This document shows, piece after piece, positions 26,664 to 35,990 of a DNA stretch of 64,000 nucleotides (positions are counted from its first letter, which is position 1; the number at the start of each line of letters is the position of its first letter). This DNA is from Rhodocyclales bacterium GT-UBC (lineage in GTDB: Bacteria; Pseudomonadota; Gammaproteobacteria; Burkholderiales; Rhodocyclaceae): contig QXPY01000010.1 of assembly GCA_003583745.1 (NCBI GenBank), forward strand, positions 170,403 through 234,402, given 5' to 3'. The notes under the pieces were generated by a model. The model was not told the origin of the DNA, searched no databases, and saw only the letters and a list, made by a program, of their open reading frames with translations. The position numbers and the translations under genes were made by a program.

Positions 26664-27998
26664 ATGAGCCAAGCCAGCGTACTGAAGAAAATGTTCGGAT
26701 TCCAGGTCCTGTTTGTTGCCGGGGCTGTATCCGTCTGTTCCGGTGCGGATGCGGCGATGGTTGAAAAGTCGTCGGACATTGTCGGCGAAGTGACGACCAT
26801 CATCGGAACCGGGGTGGTCAAGACCGATACCGGGCAGGAAACGGCCTTGCAGCGTGGCGTGCCGGTGCACGCCGGCGACCGCATCGAGACCGCTGCCGGC
26901 GGCCATGTGCATATTCGCTTCATCGATGGCGGGCTGGTCAGCGTGCGCCCGCTCAGTCGTCTGTATATCGAGTCCTATCGCAATGAAGGAAGCTGGGGCC
27001 CGGCGGCGATCAAGTTCAAGCTGGAAGAAGGCGTCATGCGCTCGGTCACCGGTAAGTGGGGCGAGGCCGCCCGCGACCGCTTCCGCCTCAATACACCGGT
27101 CGCCGCGATTGGCGTCAAGGGAACCGACTTCGTCGTCAAGGTCGATCATGACCGGACCTACGCCAGCGTGATCAGCGGCGCCATCGTCATGGCCCCGCTC
27201 GATGGCGCATGCGCCCAGTCGCTCGGGCCGTGCAGCGGCGACCGCTCGGCCATGCTGAGTGCCGACATGCAGGGCAAGATGCTCGAACTGATCCATCAGT
27301 CCGGTGCCGGCGTGCCGCGCCTGGTTCCTGCCGTCGACCTGCAGGCGCAGATGCAGCGCCAGATGCTGGCCGGGGAGACGCGGCGCGAGCGGATGAGCGG
27401 TACCTCCGATGCCGCGGAAAAGATCAGCGCCAACGATGCGGCCGCCGTTGCCGCTGTGGACAAGGACAACAAACACCTGACCCCGCCCAGCAAGCCGCTC
27501 ATCTGGCTGCACAACACGGCGGGCTGGAATGTGCCCGATAACACCATCAGCGAACGTTTCGACGAAGCGAAGGCGGACGGGCGCAAGGCCGTGACCGGTA
27601 ATTTCTTCATCACCCTGTATCGCGATGAAACCACGCAATCGACCTTCCTGCCGGTCGGGACCCAGGTCAGCTTCAACCTGACCGCCGCCTCGGCCTCCTA
27701 TCAGCCGCAAGTGGCCAGCGGCCTGCCGGCCCAGGCGGTGCAGATTTCCAATGCCTCCCTGAATGTCGATTTCACGCGTTCTACCTTCTCGACGCGCATG
27801 GATCTGGCCAGTTCTTCCCTGGGCCAGGAAACCTTCAGCGCGAACGGCGTGATCACCAGTACCGGCTTGTTCAACAGCAATAGTGCGAATCAGAACCTGG
27901 CCGGCGCCTTCAGTACCGATGGCCGCCAGGCAGGCTATTCATTCGACAAGACGACGTCCGGCGGCAAGGTGAGCGGGATCACGCTCTGGGGGCGTTGA
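26664..27998 (+). CDS. FecR-domain envelope protein
   Basis: This 444-residue protein has an N-terminal signal peptide (QVLFVAGAVSVCSGADAA) and a FecR-type domain at about 40-160 (VHAGDRIETAAGGHVHIRFIDGGLVSVRPLSRLYIESY, shown here as one pattern of about 38 positions centred on DRIETAAGGHVHIRF). A long C-terminal part of beta/Asn-Ser-rich character without named domain follows. There is no membrane anchor besides the signal, so it is periplasmic or surface exposed. The next gene, a CHASE2 cyclase, starts immediately after its stop codon, and the FecR/CHASE2 pairing suggests a shared envelope-sensing role. It is preceded by a CRP-type class II promoter. Confidence 0.85.
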   Translation: MSQASVLKKMFGFQVLFVAGAVSVCSGADAAMVEKSSDIVGEVTTIIGTGVVKTDTGQETALQRGVPVHAGDRIETAAGGHVHIRFIDGGLVSVRPLSRLYIESYRNEGSWGPAAIKFKLEEGVMRSVTGKWGEAARDRFRLNTPVAAIGVKGTDFVVKVDHDRTYASVISGAIVMAPLDGACAQSLGPCSGDRSAMLSADMQGKMLELIHQSGAGVPRLVPAVDLQAQMQRQMLAGETRRERMSGTSDAAEKISANDAAAVAAVDKDNKHLTPPSKPLIWLHNTAGWNVPDNTISERFDEAKADGRKAVTGNFFITLYRDETTQSTFLPVGTQVSFNLTAASASYQPQVASGLPAQAVQISNASLNVDFTRSTFSTRMDLASSSLGQETFSANGVITSTGLFNSNSANQNLAGAFSTDGRQAGYSFDKTTSGGKVSGITLWGR

Positions 27999-29930
27999 TT
28001 GCGTCTAGCAGCAAAATTTGATTCGCCGCTGAAAATTGCTTTCGGGGCAGCGATCCTGTCCCTGTTTTTTTGGCTGGTGCTGGTCGCCTCCTTTTCGGGC
28101 GCGATTCGCCTGGCCGAAGAGCTTTCCGGCGACTGGGTGTGGCGCGTCGGGGCGAGTACGACGCCGGAGCGGCGCATCGTCATCGTCGACATCGATGAAG
28201 GCAGCTTGCGTCAATTGGGGCCGTGGCCGTGGTCGAGATCCCGCCTGGCCGAACTCTCCGATCAGTTGGCGGCGCACGGTGCGGCCCTGCAGGTGTTCGA
28301 TATCGTCTTTCCCGCCGCTTCGCGCGACGATGCCGCCTTTGCCGCGCGCCTCAAGAAAAACAACGGCGTCCTCTCGCAGGTCTTTGCGTTGCAGGGCGAT
28401 ACCGAGGCCAGAAGCGGCGAGCCGGCTTCCTTCCTGCCCTGGCTGGCGTGCCCCGCCATCTTTCCGGAGGCGCGCGGCTATATAGCCAATGCACCGGGCT
28501 TCGGCGAAGTGCCGGTCGGGCATATCACGCCCCTGGTCAGCCGCGACGGGGCGGTACGCCATCAGCCCGCCGTCGTCTGCCATGACGGCAAGGCTTATCC
28601 CGCCTTGTTCCTGTCTGCCCTCATGCTTGGTACGGGAACGGCGCAGATCAGTCTGGCTGCGGGGAGCGGAGCGCTTGCCTCGGCCTGGGAACTCAATGGA
28701 CTGCCCCTGCATCGCAATGGCGTTCCGCTCGACGAACGTGGCAATGTCCGGGTGCCCTGGCATGTCCAGCCCGAAGCCTTTGTCGCCTTGTCGGCCCAGG
28801 ATGTGCTGGCGGGCAAGGTGCCGAGCGGCCTGCTGCAGAACTCCTGGGTTCTGGTCGGCAGTACCGCGCTCGGCCTCAATGACCGGATCGCCACGCCGTT
28901 CAGCGGCATTGGGGCGGGCATGCTGGTTCATGCCGAGTTGTTGCGCGGCTTGCTCGACGAAGATATTCCGAGCGCGCCGATGTACGCCGATGCCTACGCC
29001 GGGCTGGCGACCCTGGCCGGCGTCGTCGTCCTCACGCTGCTGGCCCGACTGCGGCGCAAGCCGGTATTCATCATCCTCGGTTCGGCGCTCTGCCTGATCG
29101 CCCTGCTCTATCTGGCCAAGGCGCTGCTGCTGCTCAAGGCCGGCCTTTGGTTCGAATGGGTCGGCCCGGCGCTTTACTGGGTGCTCTTTGCCATGGTGCT
29201 CAGCCTGCTCGAGCACGCTCGTAGCCGACTTGAGCGCGACCGGATCTATGCCCACCTGTCGAGCTATCTGCCCGGTCCGGTCGCCGCAGCGCTGGCCTCA
29301 AGCGATCCTTCCGATGCGATCGATGCGTCGCGCAAGAATGTGTCCGTGCTGTTTGCCGATATCCGGAATTTCTCCGCGTACTGCGAAAGCCGTCCGCCCG
29401 AGGAAGCCACCGCCGTCCTGCATGCCTTCTTTTCAATGGCGACGCAGGTCGTGGAAAAACATGGCGGCATGATCGAGTCTTTCCAGGGGGATGCGGTCCT
29501 TGCCGTGTGGGGAGCGGGCGGGCGGGCTGCCGGCTCGGCCCGTGACGAGGCCCAGGATGTCGGCGAGAACGCCGAGCGAGCCCTGGATGCGGCGATCGAA
29601 ATGTTCAAGGAAAGCCGCCTGATTCTGCCGGCGCCGCCGCCCGAAGGTCTCGAAGCGCTGGAGCTGGGCATCGGCCTGGAAACCGGCGGCGCAACGGTAG
29701 GTTCCTTTGGCCTGGCCCGGCGGCGGACCCATCTGGCAATGGGCCGGACCATCACCACGGCGGCGCGTCTGGAACAGATGACGGCCGAACTGGCCCACCC
29801 GATCCTGGTCGGGGAAGGCATGGCCGCTTCGCTCGGCAAGCCGCGACTGGAATCGCAAGGCGTTTTCCTGCTCGAAGGCATGAAGACGCCCTGCCATATT
29901 TACGCTTATCCGCTGCGTCACTGTGTTTGA
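27999..29930 (+). CDS. CHASE2-domain class III nucleotide cyclase-like protein with altered active site
   Basis: This 643-residue membrane protein has an N-terminal helix, an extracytoplasmic CHASE2 sensor (about 30-325), three helices (about 330-405) and a class III cyclase homology domain (about 440-630). The metal aspartates are present (Asp454 in FADIRNFS, Asp498 in GDAVLAVWG). The substrate-specifying Lys is Ser494 (ESFQGD), and the usual GDTVN segment reads GRTIT, replacing the Asp with Arg583 and the transition-state Asn with Thr586; the following Arg in AARLE is kept. Activity may be altered or lost. The start is a TTG directly abutting the fecR stop. It is cotranscribed with the fecR and beta-barrel genes. 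Confidence 0.85.
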   Translation: MRLAAKFDSPLKIAFGAAILSLFFWLVLVASFSGAIRLAEELSGDWVWRVGASTTPERRIVIVDIDEGSLRQLGPWPWSRSRLAELSDQLAAHGAALQVFDIVFPAASRDDAAFAARLKKNNGVLSQVFALQGDTEARSGEPASFLPWLACPAIFPEARGYIANAPGFGEVPVGHITPLVSRDGAVRHQPAVVCHDGKAYPALFLSALMLGTGTAQISLAAGSGALASAWELNGLPLHRNGVPLDERGNVRVPWHVQPEAFVALSAQDVLAGKVPSGLLQNSWVLVGSTALGLNDRIATPFSGIGAGMLVHAELLRGLLDEDIPSAPMYADAYAGLATLAGVVVLTLLARLRRKPVFIILGSALCLIALLYLAKALLLLKAGLWFEWVGPALYWVLFAMVLSLLEHARSRLERDRIYAHLSSYLPGPVAAALASSDPSDAIDASRKNVSVLFADIRNFSAYCESRPPEEATAVLHAFFSMATQVVEKHGGMIESFQGDAVLAVWGAGGRAAGSARDEAQDVGENAERALDAAIEMFKESRLILPAPPPEGLEALELGIGLETGGATVGSFGLARRRTHLAMGRTITTAARLEQMTAELAHPILVGEGMAASLGKPRLESQGVFLLEGMKTPCHIYAYPLRHCV

Positions 29931-31272
29931 GTCTGTGGTTGGCGGATTCGTACTGTCTCAGGCAAGGCGGATAGGTCGCCTTGTCCTGCCGTTCGCGGCC
30001 TTGTGCCTGATGCACGGGGCGCAGGCGCAAAGTGCCGCCTGCCAGTTTGACTGGGGGCAGGAAGGGACGCCCGAGCGGGTCATCAACAAGGCGCTGGAAC
30101 TGGAGTCGGCCTGCAAGAAGGATGAAGCCTTCCTGTTTGCCTTTGGCCAGCGCCTCAATGTCGTTCATCTCTACGCCGAGGCCGCCGACCGCCTGGAAGG
30201 CGTTCTGCTGCTCAATCCCGACCATTGGGCCGCGCAGCTCGAATACGCCATCTCGCTGGAGGGGATGGGCGACGCGCTATCGGCCGAGGGGGTGTTGAAG
30301 AATCTGGCGGACAACCCCGACGTCGGCGAGACACTGAAACAGCAGATTCGCGCCCAGTTGGACAAGCATCGCCTGTTCGTCGCCGGACGCAAGGCAACGC
30401 GCACCCAGTTCGGTTTCATCACCGGTTACGACAACAACCTGATGGGTGGGGCGCGGGTATCGCAGTTCGACCTGACGCTGCCGGGTGGGCGGATTCCGGT
30501 CACCCTGAGCGATGAATCGCGGCCGCAGGGCGGCTGGTTCGGCCGCCTCGATCTCAGCCATGACGGCTATTTCGTCGAGTCCGCCGACAAGGTCTGGAGT
30601 TACACGCTGACCGGCAACTATCGCTACAGTCCGGAAAACGCCCAGGCCAATTTCGGCTTGATCAATCTGCTGGTCGAGCGGGGCAGCGAACAATTGCAAG
30701 GCTTCTATACCGGCGGCGCCCTGCTGCAACTGCAGACTCCTTCCGGCTCACTGCTCCGCCAATACCAGCTGAGCAGCGGTTACGACTTCACGGCACCGTC
30801 CTCCGCGACCTGCCGTTTCCGGCTGGCTGGCGACGTTCAGCGGCGGGCTTATCCGGGGGCGGATGTCCTCAATGGATACTACAGCGGCATTGCCGGATAC
30901 TGGTCTTGTCCGGCTTGGGGCGTGCAAGCCCAGATTCGCCTCGGGCAGGACCGCGCCGAGTATGACAAACGCCCGGGCGGTATGCAGGATCAATATGGCT
31001 TGCGTGTTGGAAAAAACACAACGATCGGTTCGGGCGTACTCGCCGCCGAGGTCGATGTCTATCACCAGGAAGATCACCGCGGTTACAGCCCACTGCTCGA
31101 AGACAATTTAAAGCGGAATATCAGCAGGGTGATGTATCGCCTTGAATATAGAAAGATGCTTTCCGGGGTCGGTCCCTACGCCGGCGTCGAGGTCATGGAG
31201 CAGGATTCCAACCTCCCCTTATTCCGCATCAGTAACCGCGTCTTCTATATCGGCATCCGGAGCATGTGGTGA
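29923..31272 (+). CDS. TPR-containing outer-membrane beta-barrel protein (Slam-like)
   Basis: This 449-residue protein has a signal peptide (LVLPFAALCLMHGAQA), a TPR-like helical region (about 45-160; LEGVLLLNPDHWAAQLEYAISLEGMG) and a C-terminal beta-barrel of about 290 residues with alternating aromatic strands ending in a terminal Trp (GIRSMW). This order resembles surface lipoprotein assembly modulators (Slam), which help lipoproteins reach the cell surface, but assignment beyond architecture is tentative. The GTG at 29923 overlaps the cyclase stop codon by eight bases. It is the last gene before the S-layer promoter. Confidence 0.7.
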   Translation: MFESVVGGFVLSQARRIGRLVLPFAALCLMHGAQAQSAACQFDWGQEGTPERVINKALELESACKKDEAFLFAFGQRLNVVHLYAEAADRLEGVLLLNPDHWAAQLEYAISLEGMGDALSAEGVLKNLADNPDVGETLKQQIRAQLDKHRLFVAGRKATRTQFGFITGYDNNLMGGARVSQFDLTLPGGRIPVTLSDESRPQGGWFGRLDLSHDGYFVESADKVWSYTLTGNYRYSPENAQANFGLINLLVERGSEQLQGFYTGGALLQLQTPSGSLLRQYQLSSGYDFTAPSSATCRFRLAGDVQRRAYPGADVLNGYYSGIAGYWSCPAWGVQAQIRLGQDRAEYDKRPGGMQDQYGLRVGKNTTIGSGVLAAEVDVYHQEDHRGYSPLLEDNLKRNISRVMYRLEYRKMLSGVGPYAGVEVMEQDSNLPLFRISNRVFYIGIRSMW

Positions 31273-31308
31273 AAACAATACAACGCCCCACAAGAAATGC
31301 TCAAAATG

Positions 31309-31352
31309 TGTGATCAGGATCACTTGAAAAATGTGGGGTGGGAATGTAAATT
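31309..31352 (+). promoter_or_regulatory. S-layer gene promoter with overlapping CRP-type operator
   Basis: TGTGA-TCAGGA-TCACT (31309-31324) contains the dyad GTGATC-AG-GATCAC, close to the ideal CRP site. A -35 box TTGAAA (31324-31329) and a -10 box TAAATT (31347-31352) are separated by 17 bases. The predicted start site near 31359 puts the operator centre at about -42, the class II position. The leader to the ATG at 31424 is about 65 bases and ends with a GAAAGGAAA ribosome-binding site. Confidence 0.75.
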
Positions 31353-31423
31353 TCGCCCACGCTTATGTATCGTCTTCGGACTGTCCGTAGCTAAATTCTT
31401 TTTCTAACTGAAAGGAAATACCA

Positions 31424-34400
31424 ATGGCAATTATTCTGCCGGCACAAAACCTGGTCCTGCGCGCTTACTCCGCTCTGGTTAAGCAAGCTCCTGGCTACAA
31501 TGCGTACAACGAACATCTGGCTTTTGTTAACGCCAACGGCGAAGTCGCTTACAAGACTGCGCTGAACTCCGCTTTCTCCTCCTTCACCACCGCTCAGCTG
31601 GCCACCAACATGCTGGCTAACCTGGGCCTGTCCTCGGTTTTCACCCAAGCTCAAGGCGAAGCCTACCTGAACGCTAACGCCTCCAACCGCGTTTCCGCGA
31701 TCATCGACCTGGCTGCTTCCCTGTCGAACTACACCGGTACCGATGCTGCCATCCTGACCGCCAAGTCCAACTACCTGGCCACCATCGACTACTCGTACAC
31801 CTACTCTGTCGAGAAGACCAACACCGGTTCCGTCGAACTGACCACCCAGCTGGTCAACACCGTCGACCTGACCGCCAACACCGATGTCAAGACCGCCAAC
31901 ATCTTCAATGCTGGTCTGGTTTACACCCCGGGTGGCGACAACCGCATCAACTCGCTGCAAGACGAAGACACCCTGACCGGTTCGGGCACCAACTCCACCC
32001 TGAACGCCACGCTGGGTAACTCCAACGACAACGGCGCCACCATCATCACCCCGAAGCTGAACGGCATCTCCATCATCAACGCCGCCTTCACGGGTTCGGG
32101 CGACGGTGCTGTCAAGGCTCTCGACCTGCAAGATGCGACCGGCCAAACCGCCGTCAACATCACCCGCGTTTCCCAGGCTGTCAACGTTGCCGAAGTCGGC
32201 AACCTGATGACCGCTGCCGCTTCCCTGTCGCTGGCCAACACCAACGCCAACCAAGCTGGCACCGTTGAATTCTCCTACGGCCAGAACGTCCTGAAGGGCG
32301 ACAACACCGGCACCCTGTCCATCTCCAACGTTCAAATCGGTACCCTGAACATCGGTGAAAACACCTCTGGCATCGCTGCCCGTGGCGTTGGTGTCAACGG
32401 TTTCGAACAACTGACCCTGACCTCGACCGGCGCTGCTGCCAACACCGTTGGCACCCTGAACCTGCCGATGGACACCGGCACCGCTGGCAAGCTGACCATC
32501 ACCGGTTCCGCCAACCTGACCCTGGGTGCGCAAACCAACGTCGTCAATGCAACCAACAACGCCCTGGTTGAAGCCGCTGGCGTGTGGACCGCTGGTACCG
32601 GCATCGCTCAAGCCGGTGGCCGTATCTCCACCATCGACGCTTCCGCCTTCACCGGCAACCTGACCCTGGTTCTGGACAACATCCTGGACGTGGGCAAGGC
32701 CGAAACCTCTGGTGTTAACCAAGACGTCACCGTGACCGGTGGTTCGGGCAACGACACCTTCGTTCTGTACGATGCCGTCCAAGCTGGCGACACCATCAAC
32801 GGCGGTGCCGGTACCGACACCCTGCTGTTCTACTCGGGTTCTTCCCTGGCTTCCGTTGCTCAGAACATCGAAAACGCCACCATGCTGGCTGACGGTTCGA
32901 CCGGCAACATCTCCCTCGACTTCGACTTCCTGCCGAACGCTACCGGCATGACCGTTCGCAACATCAGCGCCGTCTATCCGGTTGGTGGCACTGCAACGAA
33001 CAACGCCGAAGCCGCTACCACCTTCACGCTGCTCGACATGACCGCCGCTCAAGCTGCTGCGATCACCATCCAGCACGCTACCACCGGTAACGGTCAAGTT
33101 GGCAACAACGTCATCGTCGCCGCTGTCAAGGCCAACACCGCCTCTGACACCGTTGGCGTGACCATCGCTGAAGGCACCAACGTTGATCCGCGTTTCAACT
33201 TCACGCTGACCACCACCACCGCCAACACCGCTACCGCCCCGACGGCTGGTTCCTCGACCATCGAGAACATCACCATCACCGATAGCGACAGCGAATCCAA
33301 CTCGGTTCTGCTGACCAACTTCGACAAGCACACTGGCACCATCACCCTGACCGGTGGCCGTGCTGGCACCTACATCAACCTCGACCTCGACACCGCTGGT
33401 GCCGACGTGACCGCCAATGCCTCCGGTACCGGTGTTGCTCCGGGTGCCCTGGCTGCTGGCGTTCAACAAGGCCTGCTGGGTCTGAACACCGATGGTCTGG
33501 CTGTTGATCTGCTGACCGGTTCCGCTATCGACGTCGGCGCCCTGGCGACCGAAGTTCGTCTGCAAGCCGCCACCATCGACGCTTCTGCCGAAGCTTCGAA
33601 CGTCATCGTCCGCGTTTCGACCAACGTTGCTTCCGCTACCGGCGCCCAAGTTATCAAGATGGGTTCGGGTAACGACACCGTTATCTTCGACAACCTGAAC
33701 GATACCCGTGCTGGTCTGACCATCTCCGACACCGTTTCCGGTGGCGCTGGTTCCGACACCCTGGTCATCGACGGCAATGGCGTCAATGTCAACCTGGGCG
33801 CTTCGGAATGGACCAACGTGTCCGGTTTCGAAACCATCCGTCTGGCCGGTCTGGGCGCCTTCGCCTACAACCTGACCCTGACCAACGATCTGATCGACAC
33901 CAACGGTGGCGACATGATCGCGATCATCAACGACAACGACGCATTCAACGACACCGCTTCCAACGCTGACACCGTCACCGTTGCTTCGCACGCCGTTAGC
34001 GCCGCTACCATTGATGCCCGCACCCTGGTTGCAAGCAACTCCTTCTCCTACAACGGTGAAGAAGGCGCTGGCCGCACCGCTGACCGTTTCATCTTCGCCG
34101 ATGCAAACATCAACGGTAAGGCCATCATCGACGGCGGTGCTGTCGATAACGTCGTTGCCACCAACTCCGTTGCCAACGCTGACGTTCTGGAAATCCGCAA
34201 CGCCGCCGTGGCTACCGTGGGTGACCTGGCCAACATCAAGAACGTTGGTACCATCGCCTTCAACAACGATCAGGCTGTTGCTCAGACCCTGACCCTGCAA
34301 CTGAACGACACCGTTGTCGATTCGCTGGTTGATTCCTACCACGTTTCTTCGACCGTTGCTGGCAACATCGAAACCATCAACGTCACCACGCTCGACGCTA

Positions 34401-34855
34401 ACGTGACCGAAGTGGCTGGTGCTGGTCTGTTCCTGGACGTCGTCGGCCTGACCGGCAAGTCGGCTGTCAATGTCACCCTGAACAACACCGTTGCTGGTGC
34501 TGCAACCGATACGCTGGCCCTGTCCGCTTCCGGCGGCCTGGTCACCGTTGCCAACTTCGAAACCACCGCCGACGGCGCTGGTGTTGTTGGTACGGCCAAG
34601 GACACCATCCAACTGTCGAAGACCGCTTTCGCAGCGATCACCTCGGCTGTTGGCACCAACTTCTCCGTTGCTGGTGAGTTCCTGTCCAACGCAACCGGTG
34701 TTGCTGCCGCTGCTGGCAACCGCATCATCTTCAACACCGCCACCGGTGACGTGTGGTACGACGCCGACGGTAACGGCGCTGGCGCTGCTGTTCAGATCGC
34801 CAAGCTGACCGGTATCGCCGACCTGGCCGGTGCTGACTTCACGATCGTTGCCTAA
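31424..34855 (+). CDS. S-layer/RTX-type surface protein, type I secretion substrate
   Basis: This 1143-residue Ala/Thr/Asn-rich acidic protein has almost no Cys and no signal peptide. The N-terminal 120 residues resemble the anchoring region of RsaA-type S-layer proteins (VLRAYSALVKQAPGYNAYNEH). RTX-like calcium motifs appear at about 439 (GGSGNDTF), about 463 (GGAGTDTLL), MGSGNDTVI and GGAGSDTLV. The C-terminus (WYDADGNGAGAAVQIAKL ... GADFTIVA) is of the type recognised by type I exporters. Codon use is strikingly uniform (AAC, CTG, GCT/GCC, ACC), as in very highly expressed genes, and a strong terminator follows. It is probably the main crystalline surface protein, exported by the 11608-16119 system. 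Confidence 0.88.
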   Translation: MAIILPAQNLVLRAYSALVKQAPGYNAYNEHLAFVNANGEVAYKTALNSAFSSFTTAQLATNMLANLGLSSVFTQAQGEAYLNANASNRVSAIIDLAASLSNYTGTDAAILTAKSNYLATIDYSYTYSVEKTNTGSVELTTQLVNTVDLTANTDVKTANIFNAGLVYTPGGDNRINSLQDEDTLTGSGTNSTLNATLGNSNDNGATIITPKLNGISIINAAFTGSGDGAVKALDLQDATGQTAVNITRVSQAVNVAEVGNLMTAAASLSLANTNANQAGTVEFSYGQNVLKGDNTGTLSISNVQIGTLNIGENTSGIAARGVGVNGFEQLTLTSTGAAANTVGTLNLPMDTGTAGKLTITGSANLTLGAQTNVVNATNNALVEAAGVWTAGTGIAQAGGRISTIDASAFTGNLTLVLDNILDVGKAETSGVNQDVTVTGGSGNDTFVLYDAVQAGDTINGGAGTDTLLFYSGSSLASVAQNIENATMLADGSTGNISLDFDFLPNATGMTVRNISAVYPVGGTATNNAEAATTFTLLDMTAAQAAAITIQHATTGNGQVGNNVIVAAVKANTASDTVGVTIAEGTNVDPRFNFTLTTTTANTATAPTAGSSTIENITITDSDSESNSVLLTNFDKHTGTITLTGGRAGTYINLDLDTAGADVTANASGTGVAPGALAAGVQQGLLGLNTDGLAVDLLTGSAIDVGALATEVRLQAATIDASAEASNVIVRVSTNVASATGAQVIKMGSGNDTVIFDNLNDTRAGLTISDTVSGGAGSDTLVIDGNGVNVNLGASEWTNVSGFETIRLAGLGAFAYNLTLTNDLIDTNGGDMIAIINDNDAFNDTASNADTVTVASHAVSAATIDARTLVASNSFSYNGEEGAGRTADRFIFADANINGKAIIDGGAVDNVVATNSVANADVLEIRNAAVATVGDLANIKNVGTIAFNNDQAVAQTLTLQLNDTVVDSLVDSYHVSSTVAGNIETINVTTLDANVTEVAGAGLFLDVVGLTGKSAVNVTLNNTVAGAATDTLALSASGGLVTVANFETTADGAGVVGTAKDTIQLSKTAFAAITSAVGTNFSVAGEFLSNATGVAAAAGNRIIFNTATGDVWYDADGNGAGAAVQIAKLTGIADLAGADFTIVA

Positions 34856-34917
34856 TCCAGGCATCACGAAAGTGATCTAGATGGACAACCCGGGGCCTCG
34901 TGCCTTGGGTTCCCGTC

Positions 34918-34950
34918 AAAACCCCGCCCCTTAAAAGGCGGGGTTTTTTT
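34918..34950 (+). terminator. strong terminator of the S-layer gene
   Basis: AACCCCGCC (34920-34928) pairs with GGCGGGGTT (34937-34945), followed by TTTTT. A second imperfect hairpin (AACCC...GGGTT) lies just upstream around 34887-34912. Confidence 0.92.
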
Positions 34951-35063
34951 CTGCCCGATGGCCGTTCGTCGGTGTCGGCAAAACCGGCTAATTGGTGGAT
35001 AACGCTTCGCCGTTAGCATGCTTCGGTTGTAAAATCCCAATTTTTCAGTTGAGACGTTTTTTC

Positions 35064-35852
35064 ATGTACAACTACCAGCCTGTCATCCTCGATACGCACC
35101 AGGGGAAATCCTGGCAGCGCTACACGAATTTTTCCCATGCCGCCGGCGATGCGATCTGCCCGCTGTATGGCGTTGAACTGGCCCGCGCCGCCCTGTCGAT
35201 GCCGCTGGCCTTTGTCGAAGTCAATGGCGAATTCATTGCCGTTGCCATCACCGGTCTGGTCAAGGGCGTCAATCTGCTGGTCAATGCCGACGGTCGCTGG
35301 CTGACCCCGTACGTGCCGGCGCTGGTTCGTAGCTACCCGTTCAATCTCGGCGTAACGCCGACCGGCGCGCGCAGCCTGTGCGTCGATGCCGACAGCAAGC
35401 TGGTGGTCGATAGCAAGGAATTCGAGCCCTTCTTCAATGAAGACGGCACCCTGCCGCAAGCGATTGTCGAAGTGATGCAGTTCTTCAAGGAACTCGAAGG
35501 CAGCCGTCAGGCCACGGCTGATTCCATCGCTGCCCTGAAGGCGGCCGGCGTGATCGTGCCCTGGGACCTGCGCGTCAAGTCGGGCGATGTCGAGGCAGGT
35601 ATCGAAGGTCTGTTCCGGATCGACGAGGCGGCATTGAATGCGCTCGGCGACGAAGCATTCCTCAGCCTGCGCAAGAACGGCGCCCTGGCTGTCGCTTACT
35701 CCCAGCTGTTGTCGATGCCGCATCTGCAGACGCTGGCCGGACTGGCACGGGCACGCGCCAACAATGCGCTGCAGTCGCTTTCGTCCTTCGCGCCGCAGCA
35801 GACCGCGCCGACCGCCGCCGACGACCTGGCGACCAAGGGCACGCTGCACTGA
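35064..35852 (+). CDS. sapC: SapC-family protein
   Basis: This 262-residue soluble protein matches the SapC family found beside surface-array protein genes. Recognisable segments are LALAR-type ELARAALSMPLAFVEVNGEF, LTPYVPALVRSYPF and a C-terminal FRIDEAALNALGDEAFLSLRKNGALAVAYSQLLSM in two blocks. It has no signal peptide, so it is cytoplasmic. Family members cluster with S-layer genes, but their mechanism is not established. The ATG at 35064 is chosen because upstream codons overlap a non-conserved leader. It is monocistronic or paired with the small gene at 35991. Confidence 0.85.
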   Translation: MYNYQPVILDTHQGKSWQRYTNFSHAAGDAICPLYGVELARAALSMPLAFVEVNGEFIAVAITGLVKGVNLLVNADGRWLTPYVPALVRSYPFNLGVTPTGARSLCVDADSKLVVDSKEFEPFFNEDGTLPQAIVEVMQFFKELEGSRQATADSIAALKAAGVIVPWDLRVKSGDVEAGIEGLFRIDEAALNALGDEAFLSLRKNGALAVAYSQLLSMPHLQTLAGLARARANNALQSLSSFAPQQTAPTAADDLATKGTLH

Positions 35853-35990
35853 TTTCGGCGCCTGGCGCTATCTGATTCGTGTCGCGGACGCCGGGGCAGT
35901 GCCTGCCCCGGCGTCCGATTAATGTGTGTCGCACAAAACCAACGCGGCGTGGGACACGAATACCATTGTTTTGATTGAGGAGTGGTTCCC

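Noticed and set aside
31391..34867. A 1158-residue open frame antisense to the S-layer gene
   Set aside because: It exists because the S-layer gene uses a very narrow set of codons that leaves no stops on the other strand. Its translation is Gly/Val/Asp-rich low complexity with no start signals or domains.
35925..35940. Further CRP site in TGTGTGTCGCACA upstream of the small gene
   Set aside because: The half-sites are too close together for the TGTGA-N6-TCACA spacing.
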